Of a stretch of DNA of 64,000 nt, positions 51,701 to 60,395 are shown one piece after another (the stretch's first letter is position 1; each line of letters opens with the position of its first letter). This DNA comes from Rhodovastum sp963804495. Lineage in GTDB: Bacteria; Pseudomonadota; Alphaproteobacteria; Acetobacterales; Acetobacteraceae. Location: NCBI GenBank assembly GCA_963804495.1, contig CAWDQN010000005.1, positions 434,001-498,000 of the forward strand, given 5' to 3'. A program made the translations under genes and the position numbers. The notes under the pieces were generated by a model. It saw only the letters and a program-made list of their open reading frames with translations. It did not search any database and was not told the DNA's origin.

Positions 51701-52051
51701 GTGGCGGTGCCGCTCACGCCGACCGACGTGGTGGGGGAATACGTGGCCGGGGTTCGCTTCAAGGCGTGGCAGCCGCCGAATGCGCTGCATCCGACCATCG
51801 CGGCGCAGGTGCCGCTGGTGTTCGATGTCTACGACCGCTGGTCCGGCCGCAGCCTGGGCGGGGTGTCGCACCATGTGGCGCACCCGGGCGGGCGCAACTA
51901 CGACACATTCCCGGTCAACGCCAACGAGGCCGAGGCGCGGCGGCGCTCGCGTTTCTTTGCCTTTGGCCACACGCCGGGGGCCATGCCGGGGCCGCGCGCG
52001 TCGGTCGGCGCCGAGCATCCGCGCACGCTGGACCTTCGCCGTTACGCCTGA
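48746..52051 (+). CDS. transglutaminase-like/DUF2126 protein
   Basis: This 1101-aa cytoplasmic protein is the first of a conserved trio. The N-terminal about 290 residues are a transglutaminase-like cysteine-peptidase module: AAGKGSCRDSAWLLVQLLR (Cys), DLHAWTEVYLPGAGWIGLDPTSG (His/Asp). The remaining about 800 residues are the DUF2126 domain, with RLTFGGEPTFVCATD, GRHVGTGGGNHVVMGGAT, LLKSLLGFWHNHPSLSFLFS and EIAFAQIAPLRA. DUF2126 is a glutamine-synthetase-like amidoligase-related domain by published comparative work. The family probably ligates and hydrolyses a peptide tag, but the substrate is unknown. AGGAGAG precedes the ATG. Confidence 0.9.
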   Translation: MSIHVALTHRTSYRYDRAVTAGPQTIRLRPAPHARTPILSYALTIAPKPHFLNWQQDPQGNFLARVVFPEKITHFDVTVDLTADLATVNPFDFFLEPEAEDWPFVYDPILDNELAPFRRIDPPGPLLAALLAEVPRETLRTVDMLVDVNRRVQERISYIVRLEPGVWTPEQTLAAGKGSCRDSAWLLVQLLRHLGYAARFVSGYLIQLVGDVKPLEGPEGPSADFTDLHAWTEVYLPGAGWIGLDPTSGLMAGEGHIPLAASPDPQSAAPVTGMTEPCEVTFDFAMSISRIRETPRVTKPYTDRQWQDILAAGARVDRALAAGEVRLTFGGEPTFVCATDQEAPEWNTAALGPTKRRYASRLLRRLVALWSPGAALHHGQGKQYPGEQLPRWALSAHWRADGEKVWLDPGLLADPERTRDTATAETASRFATLLAERLQLDPAMVIPAHEDVQYYLWKEGRLPANVVAEDSRLREPLERARMAQVFGQGLASPVGSVLPLRRSPDGTRWQTGRWYLRGGTLFLIPGDSPIGYRLPLDSLPWADPNSIEPVFEPDPFAAVGKLPAQAILRARRAVGSGIAGAVTFEPVPQDPPQPGRPEPGVVRTALTVELRGGLLHVFFPPLVQAEDWLDLVAAVEATSMELGHPVVLEGYTPPSDARLLDFSVTPDPGVIEVNVHPARSWAEHVERTVQLYEEARQVGLAAEKFMIDGRHVGTGGGNHVVMGGATVEESPFLRRPDLLKSLLGFWHNHPSLSFLFSGLFIGPTSQHPRVDEARDNSINELEIAFAQIAPLRATPPWMTDRLFRNILADMTGNTHRTEFCIDKMYDPNGPGGRRGLVEFRAFEMPPHARMSAAQMLLMRSAVAAFWQHPYERRMVRWGTRLHDDFLLPHFCLQDFREVLEELGALGFPLEASWFDPHAEFRFPQIGITTLRGVELELRHALEPWHVLGEDAAPGGTARYVDSSAERVQARVTGWVPERYVLACNGVAVPLTPTDVVGEYVAGVRFKAWQPPNALHPTIAAQVPLVFDVYDRWSGRSLGGVSHHVAHPGGRNYDTFPVNANEAEARRRSRFFAFGHTPGAMPGPRASVGAEHPRTLDLRRYA

Positions 52052-52135
52052 GATCGATGGCATGGTGACGCGCGTACCCGATCCATCGCCGTGCTCCGGT
52101 GCCCGGGTTTCGCGGGCGGGCCAGGGAATGCCGCT

Positions 52136-54649
52136 GTGAACGCGCCCGCGCCGTCCCAGCCGGGCCTGGACGAAATGGTCGACGGCACCGGCCGGCTGCG
52201 ACCGCACTGGCGTGGCGTGCTGGAGGCGTTCATGGCCCTCGGCGAGGGCGGCCTCGCCGAGCGGGGGCGGCGGCTGGAGCGCGCCTTCGTGGAAGAGGGC
52301 ATCGCCAGCGTGCTGCCGGGCTCGGCCGGGCGGCCCTGGCACTGCGACCCGGTGCCGCTGCCGCTGCCGGCGGCCGAGTTCCGCGCGCTGGAGGCGGGGC
52401 TGGCGCAGCGCGCCCGCCTGCTCGCCCTGGTGCTGGAAGACATCTACGGCAGGCAGGATGCGGCCTGCGAAGGGATTCTGCCGCCGGCGCTGGTATTCGC
52501 CAACCCGGGCTTTCTGCGCCCGTGCCGGTACACCCTGAATGCCCCGCTGCTCCACAGCTACGCGGCCGATCTGATCCGCGGGCCGGACGGTGGCTGGCGG
52601 GTGCTGGCCGATCGCACCGCCGCCACCGGCGGGGCCGGCTATGCGCGGGAAAACCGCCGCCTGCTGTCGCGGGTGCTGCCCGAGGCGTTCCGACCGCTGC
52701 AGCTGCGCCAGCTGCGACCGTTCTTCGACATCTGGCAGGATTCGCTGCGCCGGCTGGCGCCACCCGGCCGGCCCAATCCGACCGTGGCGCTGCTCACCCC
52801 GGGCACCACCTCGCCGCAATGGTTCGAGCACATGTTCCTGGCGCGCGAATTGTCCTGCGCGCTGGTCGAGGGCGGCGATCTGACCGTGCGCGGCGGAGCG
52901 GTGTTTCTCAAGACGCTCAAGGGGCTGCAGCAGGTGGACGTGCTGCTGCGCCGGCTCGACGGGCGGATGATCGACCCGCTGGAAATGGAGGCCGGCAGCC
53001 TGCTGGGGGTGACCGGGCTGATCGACGCGCTGCGCCAGGGCAGCGTGCGGATTGCCAACGATCCCGGCTCCGGCTTGGTGGAGGCGCCGGCACTGTCGGC
53101 GTACCTGCCTGCCTTGTGCCGCCAGCTGCTCGGCGAGGAGCTGGCGCTGCCCGGCGTGGAGACGCTCTGGCTGGGCGACGCCACGCTCCGCGCTTCGGTG
53201 CTGCGCGAGACATCCGCCTGGCGGGTCATGCCGGCGATGGACAGCACGGTGGCGCCGGTGCTGATGTCGGCGCTGCCCATGGCGGCACGCGCGGAGCTGA
53301 TGACGCGCATCGAGGCGCGACCCTGGGAATGGGCGGCCAGCCGCCTGATGCCGCCCTCGGTCGCGCCCTGCGTGGACGGCAAGCAGCTGGCGCCGCGGCC
53401 GGTGGTGCTGCGGCTGTTCATGGTGCACGACGGACTGGCTTGGCGGGCCATGCCGGGCGGCCTCGCCCGGATTGTCGACGAGGCGGAGTGGCTGACCGGC
53501 CGGCCGCCGCCGGTGGGGGTGTCCAAGGACGTCTGGGTGCTCAGCGAGGACAGCAGCGACCTGGTCGGTCCGCCGGCGCTGCCGGTGCCCGCCCTGAAGC
53601 TGCGCCGCACCGCCGGCGACCTGCCCAGCCGCGTGGCCGATAACCTGTTCTGGCTGGGGCGCTACGTCGAGCGGCTCGACCGGGTGGCGCGGCTGGGACG
53701 GGCGGCGCTGCAGCGCCTGGTGCGCACCAGCACGCTGCTGCCGCACGAACTGATGGAGCTGCAGGTGCTGACCGAATGCCTTGCCGAGGCCGGGCTGGTG
53801 CCGGCCAAGGAGGAGGAGGGGGCGCCGGTGCCGGCCAGGGCGGTGACCGGCCTTGCCGAGATCCTGCTACGGACGGTGCGCGAGGGCGGCAAAGTCGCCC
53901 GTATGTTCGCCAACGTCGCGCGCCTGACCGAGGGCGTGCGCGACCGGCTGACCGGGGAGATGTACGCCACCTTCACCACCACCCTGCGGGCGGCCCGCGC
54001 GGATGCCAGCGCCGCCGGGCGCAGCCTGGACGGGCTGGCCCATGGCATGGTCGGCATCAACCGGTTCGCCACCGCGGTGGCGGGGGTTGCCGCCGAGAAC
54101 ATGGTGCGCGGCGGCGGCTGGCTGTTCCTTGATCTCGGGCGGCGTCTGGAGCGCGGCTGGGCGGTGGCCGGGGAGGTGGCGATCGCGCTCGACCAGCCGC
54201 CGGCGCGCGTCGAGGCCGGGCTGCGGCTGGTGCTGGAGCTGTGCAACTCGGCGATCACCTACCGCAGCCGGTATTTCGATGTGCTGCAGCCGGCGCCGGT
54301 GCTCGATCTCGTGCTGGCCGACCAGGGCAACCCGCGCGGTCTTGGTTTCCAGCTGGCGCAGATGCACACCCTGCTGGACGAGCTCGGCGGCGAAGGCGGG
54401 CCGCGCGAGTTGCTGGCCGGCACGGCGGCCGGGCTGCTGGCCGAGGCCGAGATGATCGTCAATTCGGTGCTGGCCGCGGCCGATCAGTCGGTGGCGGCGT
54501 CTGCCCTGCCGCCGCGGTTGGAGGCGATGGCGGACGGTGTGGCGGCGCTGTCGGACCGCATCACGAGGCGCTATTTCGCTCTGCTGCCGGCGGCGCAGAC
54601 GCTGGGCTGGTCGGCCGAGGGCGCGACGGCGCTGAAGGGGGCGGCGTGA
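52136..54649 (+). CDS. circularly permuted ATP-grasp plus alpha-E domain fusion
   Basis: This 837-aa fusion carries two proteins that are usually separate. Residues about 1-470 form the circularly permuted ATP-grasp (DUF404/407) with RLERAFVEEGIASVLPG, RVLADRTAATGGAGYAREN, FLKTLKGLQQVDVLLRRLDGR and VRIANDPGSGLVEAPALSAYLP. From about 500 the alpha-E (DUF403) helical domain begins at LPSRVADNLFWLGRYVERLDR and ends with RYFDVLQPAPVLDLVL. The likely start is GTG 52136, in frame with a GTG at 52091. The ATP-grasp part is expected to form amide bonds with ATP. The next gene starts within its stop (GTGA). Confidence 0.88.
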   Translation: MNAPAPSQPGLDEMVDGTGRLRPHWRGVLEAFMALGEGGLAERGRRLERAFVEEGIASVLPGSAGRPWHCDPVPLPLPAAEFRALEAGLAQRARLLALVLEDIYGRQDAACEGILPPALVFANPGFLRPCRYTLNAPLLHSYAADLIRGPDGGWRVLADRTAATGGAGYARENRRLLSRVLPEAFRPLQLRQLRPFFDIWQDSLRRLAPPGRPNPTVALLTPGTTSPQWFEHMFLARELSCALVEGGDLTVRGGAVFLKTLKGLQQVDVLLRRLDGRMIDPLEMEAGSLLGVTGLIDALRQGSVRIANDPGSGLVEAPALSAYLPALCRQLLGEELALPGVETLWLGDATLRASVLRETSAWRVMPAMDSTVAPVLMSALPMAARAELMTRIEARPWEWAASRLMPPSVAPCVDGKQLAPRPVVLRLFMVHDGLAWRAMPGGLARIVDEAEWLTGRPPPVGVSKDVWVLSEDSSDLVGPPALPVPALKLRRTAGDLPSRVADNLFWLGRYVERLDRVARLGRAALQRLVRTSTLLPHELMELQVLTECLAEAGLVPAKEEEGAPVPARAVTGLAEILLRTVREGGKVARMFANVARLTEGVRDRLTGEMYATFTTTLRAARADASAAGRSLDGLAHGMVGINRFATAVAGVAAENMVRGGGWLFLDLGRRLERGWAVAGEVAIALDQPPARVEAGLRLVLELCNSAITYRSRYFDVLQPAPVLDLVLADQGNPRGLGFQLAQMHTLLDELGGEGGPRELLAGTAAGLLAEAEMIVNSVLAAADQSVAASALPPRLEAMADGVAALSDRITRRYFALLPAAQTLGWSAEGATALKGAA

Positions 54650-55590
54650 GATACCGGGTGCGCCACGTCACCGCTTACGCCTATGCCAAGCCGGTCGATC
54701 TGGCCAGCCACATGCTGCATCTGACGCCGCGCGCTTTGCCGGGGCAGACGGTGGTGTCGGCCACACTGCGGGCGACGCCGCTGCCGTCGCGGGTGACCAC
54801 GGCCGATGACCATTTCGGTAATCACACGACCTGGATGTTCCTCGACCTGCCGCACAAGCGGTTCGAGGTGGTGGTGGACGCCGAGGTCGAGGTCGGTTTT
54901 CCGCGTCCGCCGCCGGCCCGCTCCACCTTGCCGTGGGAGCAGGTGGTCGCCGGGCTGCGCGCCTGCCCGCGCGGCGACGCCTGGCGGGCCGCCGAGTTCA
55001 CCTTCGACAGTCCGCTGGCGCCGGCCGACCGCGCGGCGGGGCTGTACGCGCGGCACAGCTTCCCGCCCGGCAGGCCGGTGCTGGAGGGGCTGCTGGACCT
55101 GAATGCGCGCATCCGCAGCGATTTCGCCTTCCGCACCAACGTCACCACCATCGTGACTCCGGTCGCGCGGGTGCTGGCCCAGCGCGCTGGCGTCTGCCAG
55201 GACTTCACGCATGTGATGGTCGCCGGGCTGCGGGCGCTCGGGCTGCCCGCCCGCTACGTGTCCGGCTATTTGCGGACGCGTCCGCCGCCGGGCCAGGCGG
55301 CGCGGCGCGGTGCCGATGCCTCGCACGCCTGGGTGGGGGCCTGGCTGGGCCCCGAGCACGGCTGGGTCGATCTTGACCCGACCAACAACCTGGTGGTGCA
55401 CGACGAACATGTCGTGCTGGCCTGGGGCCGCGACTACGGCGATATCAGCCCGGTGCGCGGTGTGATCCTCGGGGGTGGCGAGCACACGGTGACGGTGGGG
55501 GTCGATCTGGAGCCGGTGATGGCGATGGATGCGGCCATGCCCAACGGGAGGAAGGAAGACCAGGGCTCTGCCCTGGACCCCGCACCTTAG
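54646..55590 (+). CDS. transglutaminase-like cysteine protease with repeat-encoded C-terminus
   Basis: This 314-aa protein starts at GTG 54646, overlapping the upstream stop by 4 bp. The N-terminal beta domain (MRYRVRHVTAYAYAKPVDLA) and core RAGVCQDFTHVMVAGLRALGLPARYVSGYL (Cys), SHAWVGAWLGPEHGWVDLDPTNN (His, Asp) give the full triad. It likely trims or transfers the product of the ATP-grasp enzyme. The natural fold ends around VTVGVDLEPV. The last 16 residues (from PNGRKEDQG) and the stop codon are provided by the palindromic repeat at 55540-55740, a recent extension. Confidence 0.88.
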   Translation: MRYRVRHVTAYAYAKPVDLASHMLHLTPRALPGQTVVSATLRATPLPSRVTTADDHFGNHTTWMFLDLPHKRFEVVVDAEVEVGFPRPPPARSTLPWEQVVAGLRACPRGDAWRAAEFTFDSPLAPADRAAGLYARHSFPPGRPVLEGLLDLNARIRSDFAFRTNVTTIVTPVARVLAQRAGVCQDFTHVMVAGLRALGLPARYVSGYLRTRPPPGQAARRGADASHAWVGAWLGPEHGWVDLDPTNNLVVHDEHVVLAWGRDYGDISPVRGVILGGGEHTVTVGVDLEPVMAMDAAMPNGRKEDQGSALDPAP

Positions 55591-55740
55591 ACAGTCGTCA
55601 TGAGAGCGAGGGGTGAGGAGGCGTCACAAACATTTCCTCACCCCCTCTCATGACAACTGTCAAAAAGTAACGGGTTCCAAGGGGCCGCCGCCCCTTGGCG
55701 GGTCCAGGGCAGAGCCCTGGTCTTCCTTCCTCTCGTTGGG
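55540..55740. repeat. palindromic repeat, full compound copy (R7)
   Basis: Terminal inverted repeats of 41 bp (55540-55580 and 55700-55740) differ at one position, each beginning CCCAACG at the outer edge. The centre is an imperfect hairpin with CATGAGAG/CTCTCATG and GGGGTGAGGA/TCCTCACCCC (55590-55660). CCAAGGGGC-CGCC-GCCCCTTGG follows. It has the same module order as R6. Confidence 0.92.
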
Positions 55741-55794
55741 CACGGCCCCGCATTCCTGTATTGTTGCGTGCGTGACCCAGGAGGGCACCATCAA

Positions 55795-56253
55795 ATGAGC
55801 TATGTCGAACGGGTTCTGCAACCTGGCGAGCATGTGAAGGCGCGCGGGACGATCCACTGGGTGATCTACCTGAGCGGTCTGATCGTCCTGGGTGTCGCGG
55901 TGGTCGTGTATATCGCCGCGCTGGCGGCGCCGTCCTTCGCGCCGGCGCTGGATATCTTCACGGCGGCGTTGCTGGCGCTCTGTTCGCTCCTGCTGCTGAG
56001 TGCCTGGCTGCACAAATACGGCACCGAAATTGCCGTCACCAATCACCGGGCGATCTACAAATCCGGCATCTTGAGCCGCCGCACGGTGGAGATGAACCTG
56101 GACCAGATCGAATCCGTGGAGGTGCACCAGTCCATCCTGGGCCGCCTGCTGGGGTACGGGGATATTGCCGTGCATGGCACTGGCGAAGGCATCGAAAATA
56201 TCAGCATGGTGGCGGACCCGCTGACGGTGCGCAGCGCCATCACCGCGCGCTGA
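55795..56253 (+). CDS. membrane-anchored bacterial PH-domain protein
   Basis: This 152-aa protein has two transmembrane helices (about 22-45 and 50-75, VIYLSGLIVLGVAVVVYIAA and FTAALLALCSLLLLSAWL). A bPH2-type (PF03703, YdbT-like) beta domain follows: TEIAVTNHRAIYKSGILSRRTVEMNLDQIESVEVHQSILGRLLGYGDI. Such proteins sit at the inner membrane and are associated with envelope stress or lipid-related functions. AGGAGGG at 55778-55784 supports the ATG. It begins 55 bp after the R7 repeat, which therefore lies in its promoter region. Confidence 0.87.
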   Translation: MSYVERVLQPGEHVKARGTIHWVIYLSGLIVLGVAVVVYIAALAAPSFAPALDIFTAALLALCSLLLLSAWLHKYGTEIAVTNHRAIYKSGILSRRTVEMNLDQIESVEVHQSILGRLLGYGDIAVHGTGEGIENISMVADPLTVRSAITAR

Positions 56254-56276
56254 GCGTCCGGCGCCGGGGGTGCCCG

Positions 56277-57371
56277 TCAGCCCGGGATTGGCACCGCAAG
56301 CTCGGCGGCGAGGCGGGAAAGATTGATCCAGGTATCGACCTGCAGAGGAACGCCGTGGGCTTCCCGCTGCGCGCGGGTGCGCGCCTCCGGTTCGCCCGGC
56401 ACCAGCACCTCGGACACCCCTTCGGCGGGCGGCGAGGATTTCACGTACTCGACATACGCCATCGCCTCGCGAACGAAGTCACGGGCGCCGAAATGCACAG
56501 GGTCGAGATAGACCGACAGCATGGAGTTGCTGATCCGCCGCTGTCCACCGTGTCTTGGACCCGACGGACCGCCACCGCACAGCACCCCGGCCAGGATCTC
56601 GCACATGAAGGCCAGGCCCGACCCTTTGTGCTCGCCGAAGGCACGGATGGCGCCGGTGCCGCGGCCGGGATCGCGGGGGGAACCCGGCGTCAGCTCACCG
56701 TAAAGTGTCGCCGGGTCGGTGGAGAGGCTGCCATCGGCCCTGATCAGCGCGCCCTCCGGCAGCGGTTTGCCGCCATTGGCGGCGACCAGCACCTTTCCCT
56801 CGGCGACGATGGAGGTCGCCATGTCGAGCAGCAGCATCGGGCGGCCCTGCATCGGCGGTGCGCCGATGCAGACCGGGTTGGTGGCGAAGCGCCGTCCGGT
56901 GCCGCCGAACGGAGCCACCACCTCGCCATTCTCGACATTGACGAAATGAATGGAGATCAGCCCCGCCTCGGCGGCCCGCTCCGCCCAGTCGCCGATGCGG
57001 CCGAGATGAGCGGAGCGCCGCAGCGCCACCACCGCCAGCCCGGCCGCCCTTGCCTTGGCGATGCCAAGATCGACGGCCTGCGGGCCGATCGTCTGGCCGA
57101 GGCCGTAATTGCCGTCCAGCACCGCATGGGTGGCGCTCTCGGCGGCGATCGTGACCGACTGGCCGATCAGGGTGCGCCCGCTCTGGATATCGCCCACGTA
57201 GCGCGGCACGCGGATGACACCGTGGCTGTCATGGCCGGTGAGGTTGGCCGAAACCAGGAACCAGGCGATACGCCCGGCTTCTGCGGCGTCGCAGCCGGTG
57301 CTGCGGAAAATCGCGGCGACGAAGGCGCGCAGCGTGTCGGCCGCGATCGTCTGGGTCGGCAGTTCGGCCAT
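56277..57371 (-). CDS. malate/L-lactate dehydrogenase family (Ldh_2) oxidoreductase
   Basis: This 364-aa NAD(P)-dependent enzyme has the N-terminal helix pair (LRAFVAAIFRSTGCDAAEAG) and SANLTGHDSHGVIRVPRYV, the family substrate/proton-transfer motif with conserved histidine. NYGLGQTIGPQAVDLGI, VALRRSAHLGRIGDWAERAA and FATNPVCIGAPP follow. EHKGSGLAFMCEILAGVLCGG completes the signature. Relatives oxidise malate, lactate, ureidoglycolate or sugar-acid-derived 2-hydroxyacids. It is the last gene of an ABC-importer operon (9 bp after the ATPase gene), so it probably oxidises the imported compound. Confidence 0.9.
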   Translation of the reverse strand: MAELPTQTIAADTLRAFVAAIFRSTGCDAAEAGRIAWFLVSANLTGHDSHGVIRVPRYVGDIQSGRTLIGQSVTIAAESATHAVLDGNYGLGQTIGPQAVDLGIAKARAAGLAVVALRRSAHLGRIGDWAERAAEAGLISIHFVNVENGEVVAPFGGTGRRFATNPVCIGAPPMQGRPMLLLDMATSIVAEGKVLVAANGGKPLPEGALIRADGSLSTDPATLYGELTPGSPRDPGRGTGAIRAFGEHKGSGLAFMCEILAGVLCGGGPSGPRHGGQRRISNSMLSVYLDPVHFGARDFVREAMAYVEYVKSSPPAEGVSEVLVPGEPEARTRAQREAHGVPLQVDTWINLSRLAAELAVPIPG

Positions 57372-57379
57372 GCGGCTGG

Positions 57380-58477
<1,098 letters not shown>

Positions 58478-58487
58478 GCGCTTGCCC

Positions 58488-59384
58488 CTAGCCCTTGGTG
58501 GCGCCGGCGGTGAGCCCGGCGATGTAGTAGTCCATCAGGAAAGCATAGATGACAACCGGCGGCGCGGCGGCCAGCACGCAGCCGGCCATGATGTGGCCCC
58601 ACTCGAACACGTCGCCGCGGATCAGGTCGCTGATGATGCCGACCGTCAGCACCATCTGATCGGACGAATACAGATACGCCAGCGGATACAGGAACTCGCC
58701 CCAGGACACGGTGAAGGCGAAGATGGTGGCGGCGATGATGCCGGGCATGGCCACCGGAATGAAAATCCGCCAGAGCAGTTGCAGATATCCGGCGCCGTCG
58801 ATCAGCGCCGCCTCATCCAGTTCGCGCGGGATCGAGCTGAAATAGCCGATCATGATCCAGGTGCAGAACGGCACCGCCAGCGTGGGATAGATCAGCGCCA
58901 GGGCCCAGACGTTGTTGATCAGCCCGAGCGCGCCGACGATCTGAAACAGCGGGATGAACAGCAGCGAGTTGGGAATGAGGTAGGTCAGGAACACGCCGGT
59001 GGCGAGCGCCGCACTGCCCTTGAACCCCATGCGCGCCAGGCCGAAGGCGGCGAACACGGAAATCACCATGGAGATCGCCACAGTGACCGTGGTGATCATC
59101 ACCGAATTCAGGAAGAACCCGCGGAAGTTCGGCATCAGCAGCAGGTCGATGAAATTGTCCAGCGTCGGGTGCCGCACCAGCCACGGGTTGCCGGACTGGG
59201 CGGAAATCTCGGCCGAGGATTTCAGGCTGGTCATGATCATGTGGAACGGCGGCAGCAGGAACATGACCACGAACGCTCCGAGTGCGGCATAGCTGCCCCA
59301 TAGCGCCCAGACCCGCTGGCGGTGCAGGCTGCCCTGGCGCCGCGCCGGCACAAAGCTGCCGGCGGTGGCGACCCCGCCGCTCAT
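58488..59384 (-). CDS. carbohydrate ABC transporter permease (MalG type)
   Basis: This 298-aa inner-membrane protein has six hydrophobic segments. The EAA loop that docks on the ATPase reads ELDEAALIDGAGYLQLLWRI-like (near residue 190), followed by FIPVAMPGIIAATIFAFTVSWGEFLYPLAY. HMIMTSLKSSAEISAQSG near the N-terminus is typical of MalG-type partners. The start overlaps the stop of the upstream permease by 4 bp. It forms a heterodimer with the MalF-type permease. Confidence 0.93.
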   Translation of the reverse strand: MSGGVATAGSFVPARRQGSLHRQRVWALWGSYAALGAFVVMFLLPPFHMIMTSLKSSAEISAQSGNPWLVRHPTLDNFIDLLLMPNFRGFFLNSVMITTVTVAISMVISVFAAFGLARMGFKGSAALATGVFLTYLIPNSLLFIPLFQIVGALGLINNVWALALIYPTLAVPFCTWIMIGYFSSIPRELDEAALIDGAGYLQLLWRIFIPVAMPGIIAATIFAFTVSWGEFLYPLAYLYSSDQMVLTVGIISDLIRGDVFEWGHIMAGCVLAAAPPVVIYAFLMDYYIAGLTAGATKG

Positions 59385-60325
59385 GCCGCCACCTCCCGCG
59401 TGCGGCGGGTGACGCTGCGCAGCACGAAGAAGGAGAAAATCGCCAGCAGCGGGAACATGAACAGGCTGACCGCAGCGCCGAGCGGAATGTCGCCGGACTG
59501 GATGCCGACCTGGAAGGCGTAGGTGGCGAATACATGCGTCATGTTCGCCGGACCGCCATTGGTGAGGATGCGGACGATGTCGAAATTGGCGAAGGTGACG
59601 ATCAGGCTGAACAGCACTGTGATGGCGATGATGTTGCGCATCATCGGCAGGGTGACGAACACCAGCTTCTGCACCGCACTGGCGCCGTCGATGGCGGCGG
59701 CCTCATACAATTGCTCGGGCACCGATTTGAGCGCCGCGAGATACATGATCATGAAGAACGGCGTGCCGTACCAGACATTCACCGCGATCATGCAGAACCG
59801 CGCCGTCCAGCCGACGCCGAGCCAGGCCACGGTCGGGAAGCCGAACGCGTCGAGCACATAGTTGAAGGCCGAGTAGGACGGGTCGAACAGCCACCACCAG
59901 CCCAGGGTGGACAGGGCCAGCGGGATCACCCAGGGCACCAGCAGCAGGCCGCGCCAGATGCGTTGGCGGCCGGGCGGGATGTTGTGCATGAGGTGAGCGA
60001 GCACGAAGCCGAGGAACGCCTTCAGCAGCACCGCGGAGATGGCGAACAGGCAGCTCTGGAAGATAACAAGGCGGAATGTCTCGCGCCCGAGCAGGAAGGT
60101 GAAGTTGGACAGCCCGACGAACTGCGTCATCCGCTTGTTCAGCATCGACAGGTAGATCGCATAGCAGGCCGGGTACACCACCAGCCCGGCGATCAGCAGG
60201 ATCAGCGGCGCGCACATCAGCAGGGCGATCGTCGATCGCCGCCGCACGAATTGGTGCAGTGCGCTGGGACGAACCGCCGGGCGCGCTGGCGCGACGGACG
60301 TTGCCATCAAGGAGCCGTCGGCCAT
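59381..60325 (-). CDS. carbohydrate ABC transporter permease (MalF type)
   Basis: This 314-aa membrane protein has six helices. The N-terminal cytoplasmic stretch (RPSALHQFVRRRSTIALL) precedes the first. The EAA motif is QLYEAAAIDGASAVQKLVFV, with TLPMMRNIIAITVLFSLIVTFANFDIVRILTNGGPAN after it, as in sugar permeases. It pairs with the MalG-type protein encoded immediately downstream and lies 70 bp after the binding-protein gene. Confidence 0.93.
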   Translation of the reverse strand: MADGSLMATSVAPARPAVRPSALHQFVRRRSTIALLMCAPLILLIAGLVVYPACYAIYLSMLNKRMTQFVGLSNFTFLLGRETFRLVIFQSCLFAISAVLLKAFLGFVLAHLMHNIPPGRQRIWRGLLLVPWVIPLALSTLGWWWLFDPSYSAFNYVLDAFGFPTVAWLGVGWTARFCMIAVNVWYGTPFFMIMYLAALKSVPEQLYEAAAIDGASAVQKLVFVTLPMMRNIIAITVLFSLIVTFANFDIVRILTNGGPANMTHVFATYAFQVGIQSGDIPLGAAVSLFMFPLLAIFSFFVLRSVTRRTREVAA

Positions 60326-60395
60326 CGCGTCCTCCCTTTTTTATTCGTTTGCGTGGGCGTGCCGGTGTTCGCAAAGGAGTGTCACCGAAGCGGCG

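Noticed and set aside
49349..53746. Two very long minus-strand ORFs opposite the transglutaminase operon
   Set aside because: They mirror the codon pattern of DUF2126 and ATP-grasp genes and show no motifs, so they are shadows of GC-rich third positions.
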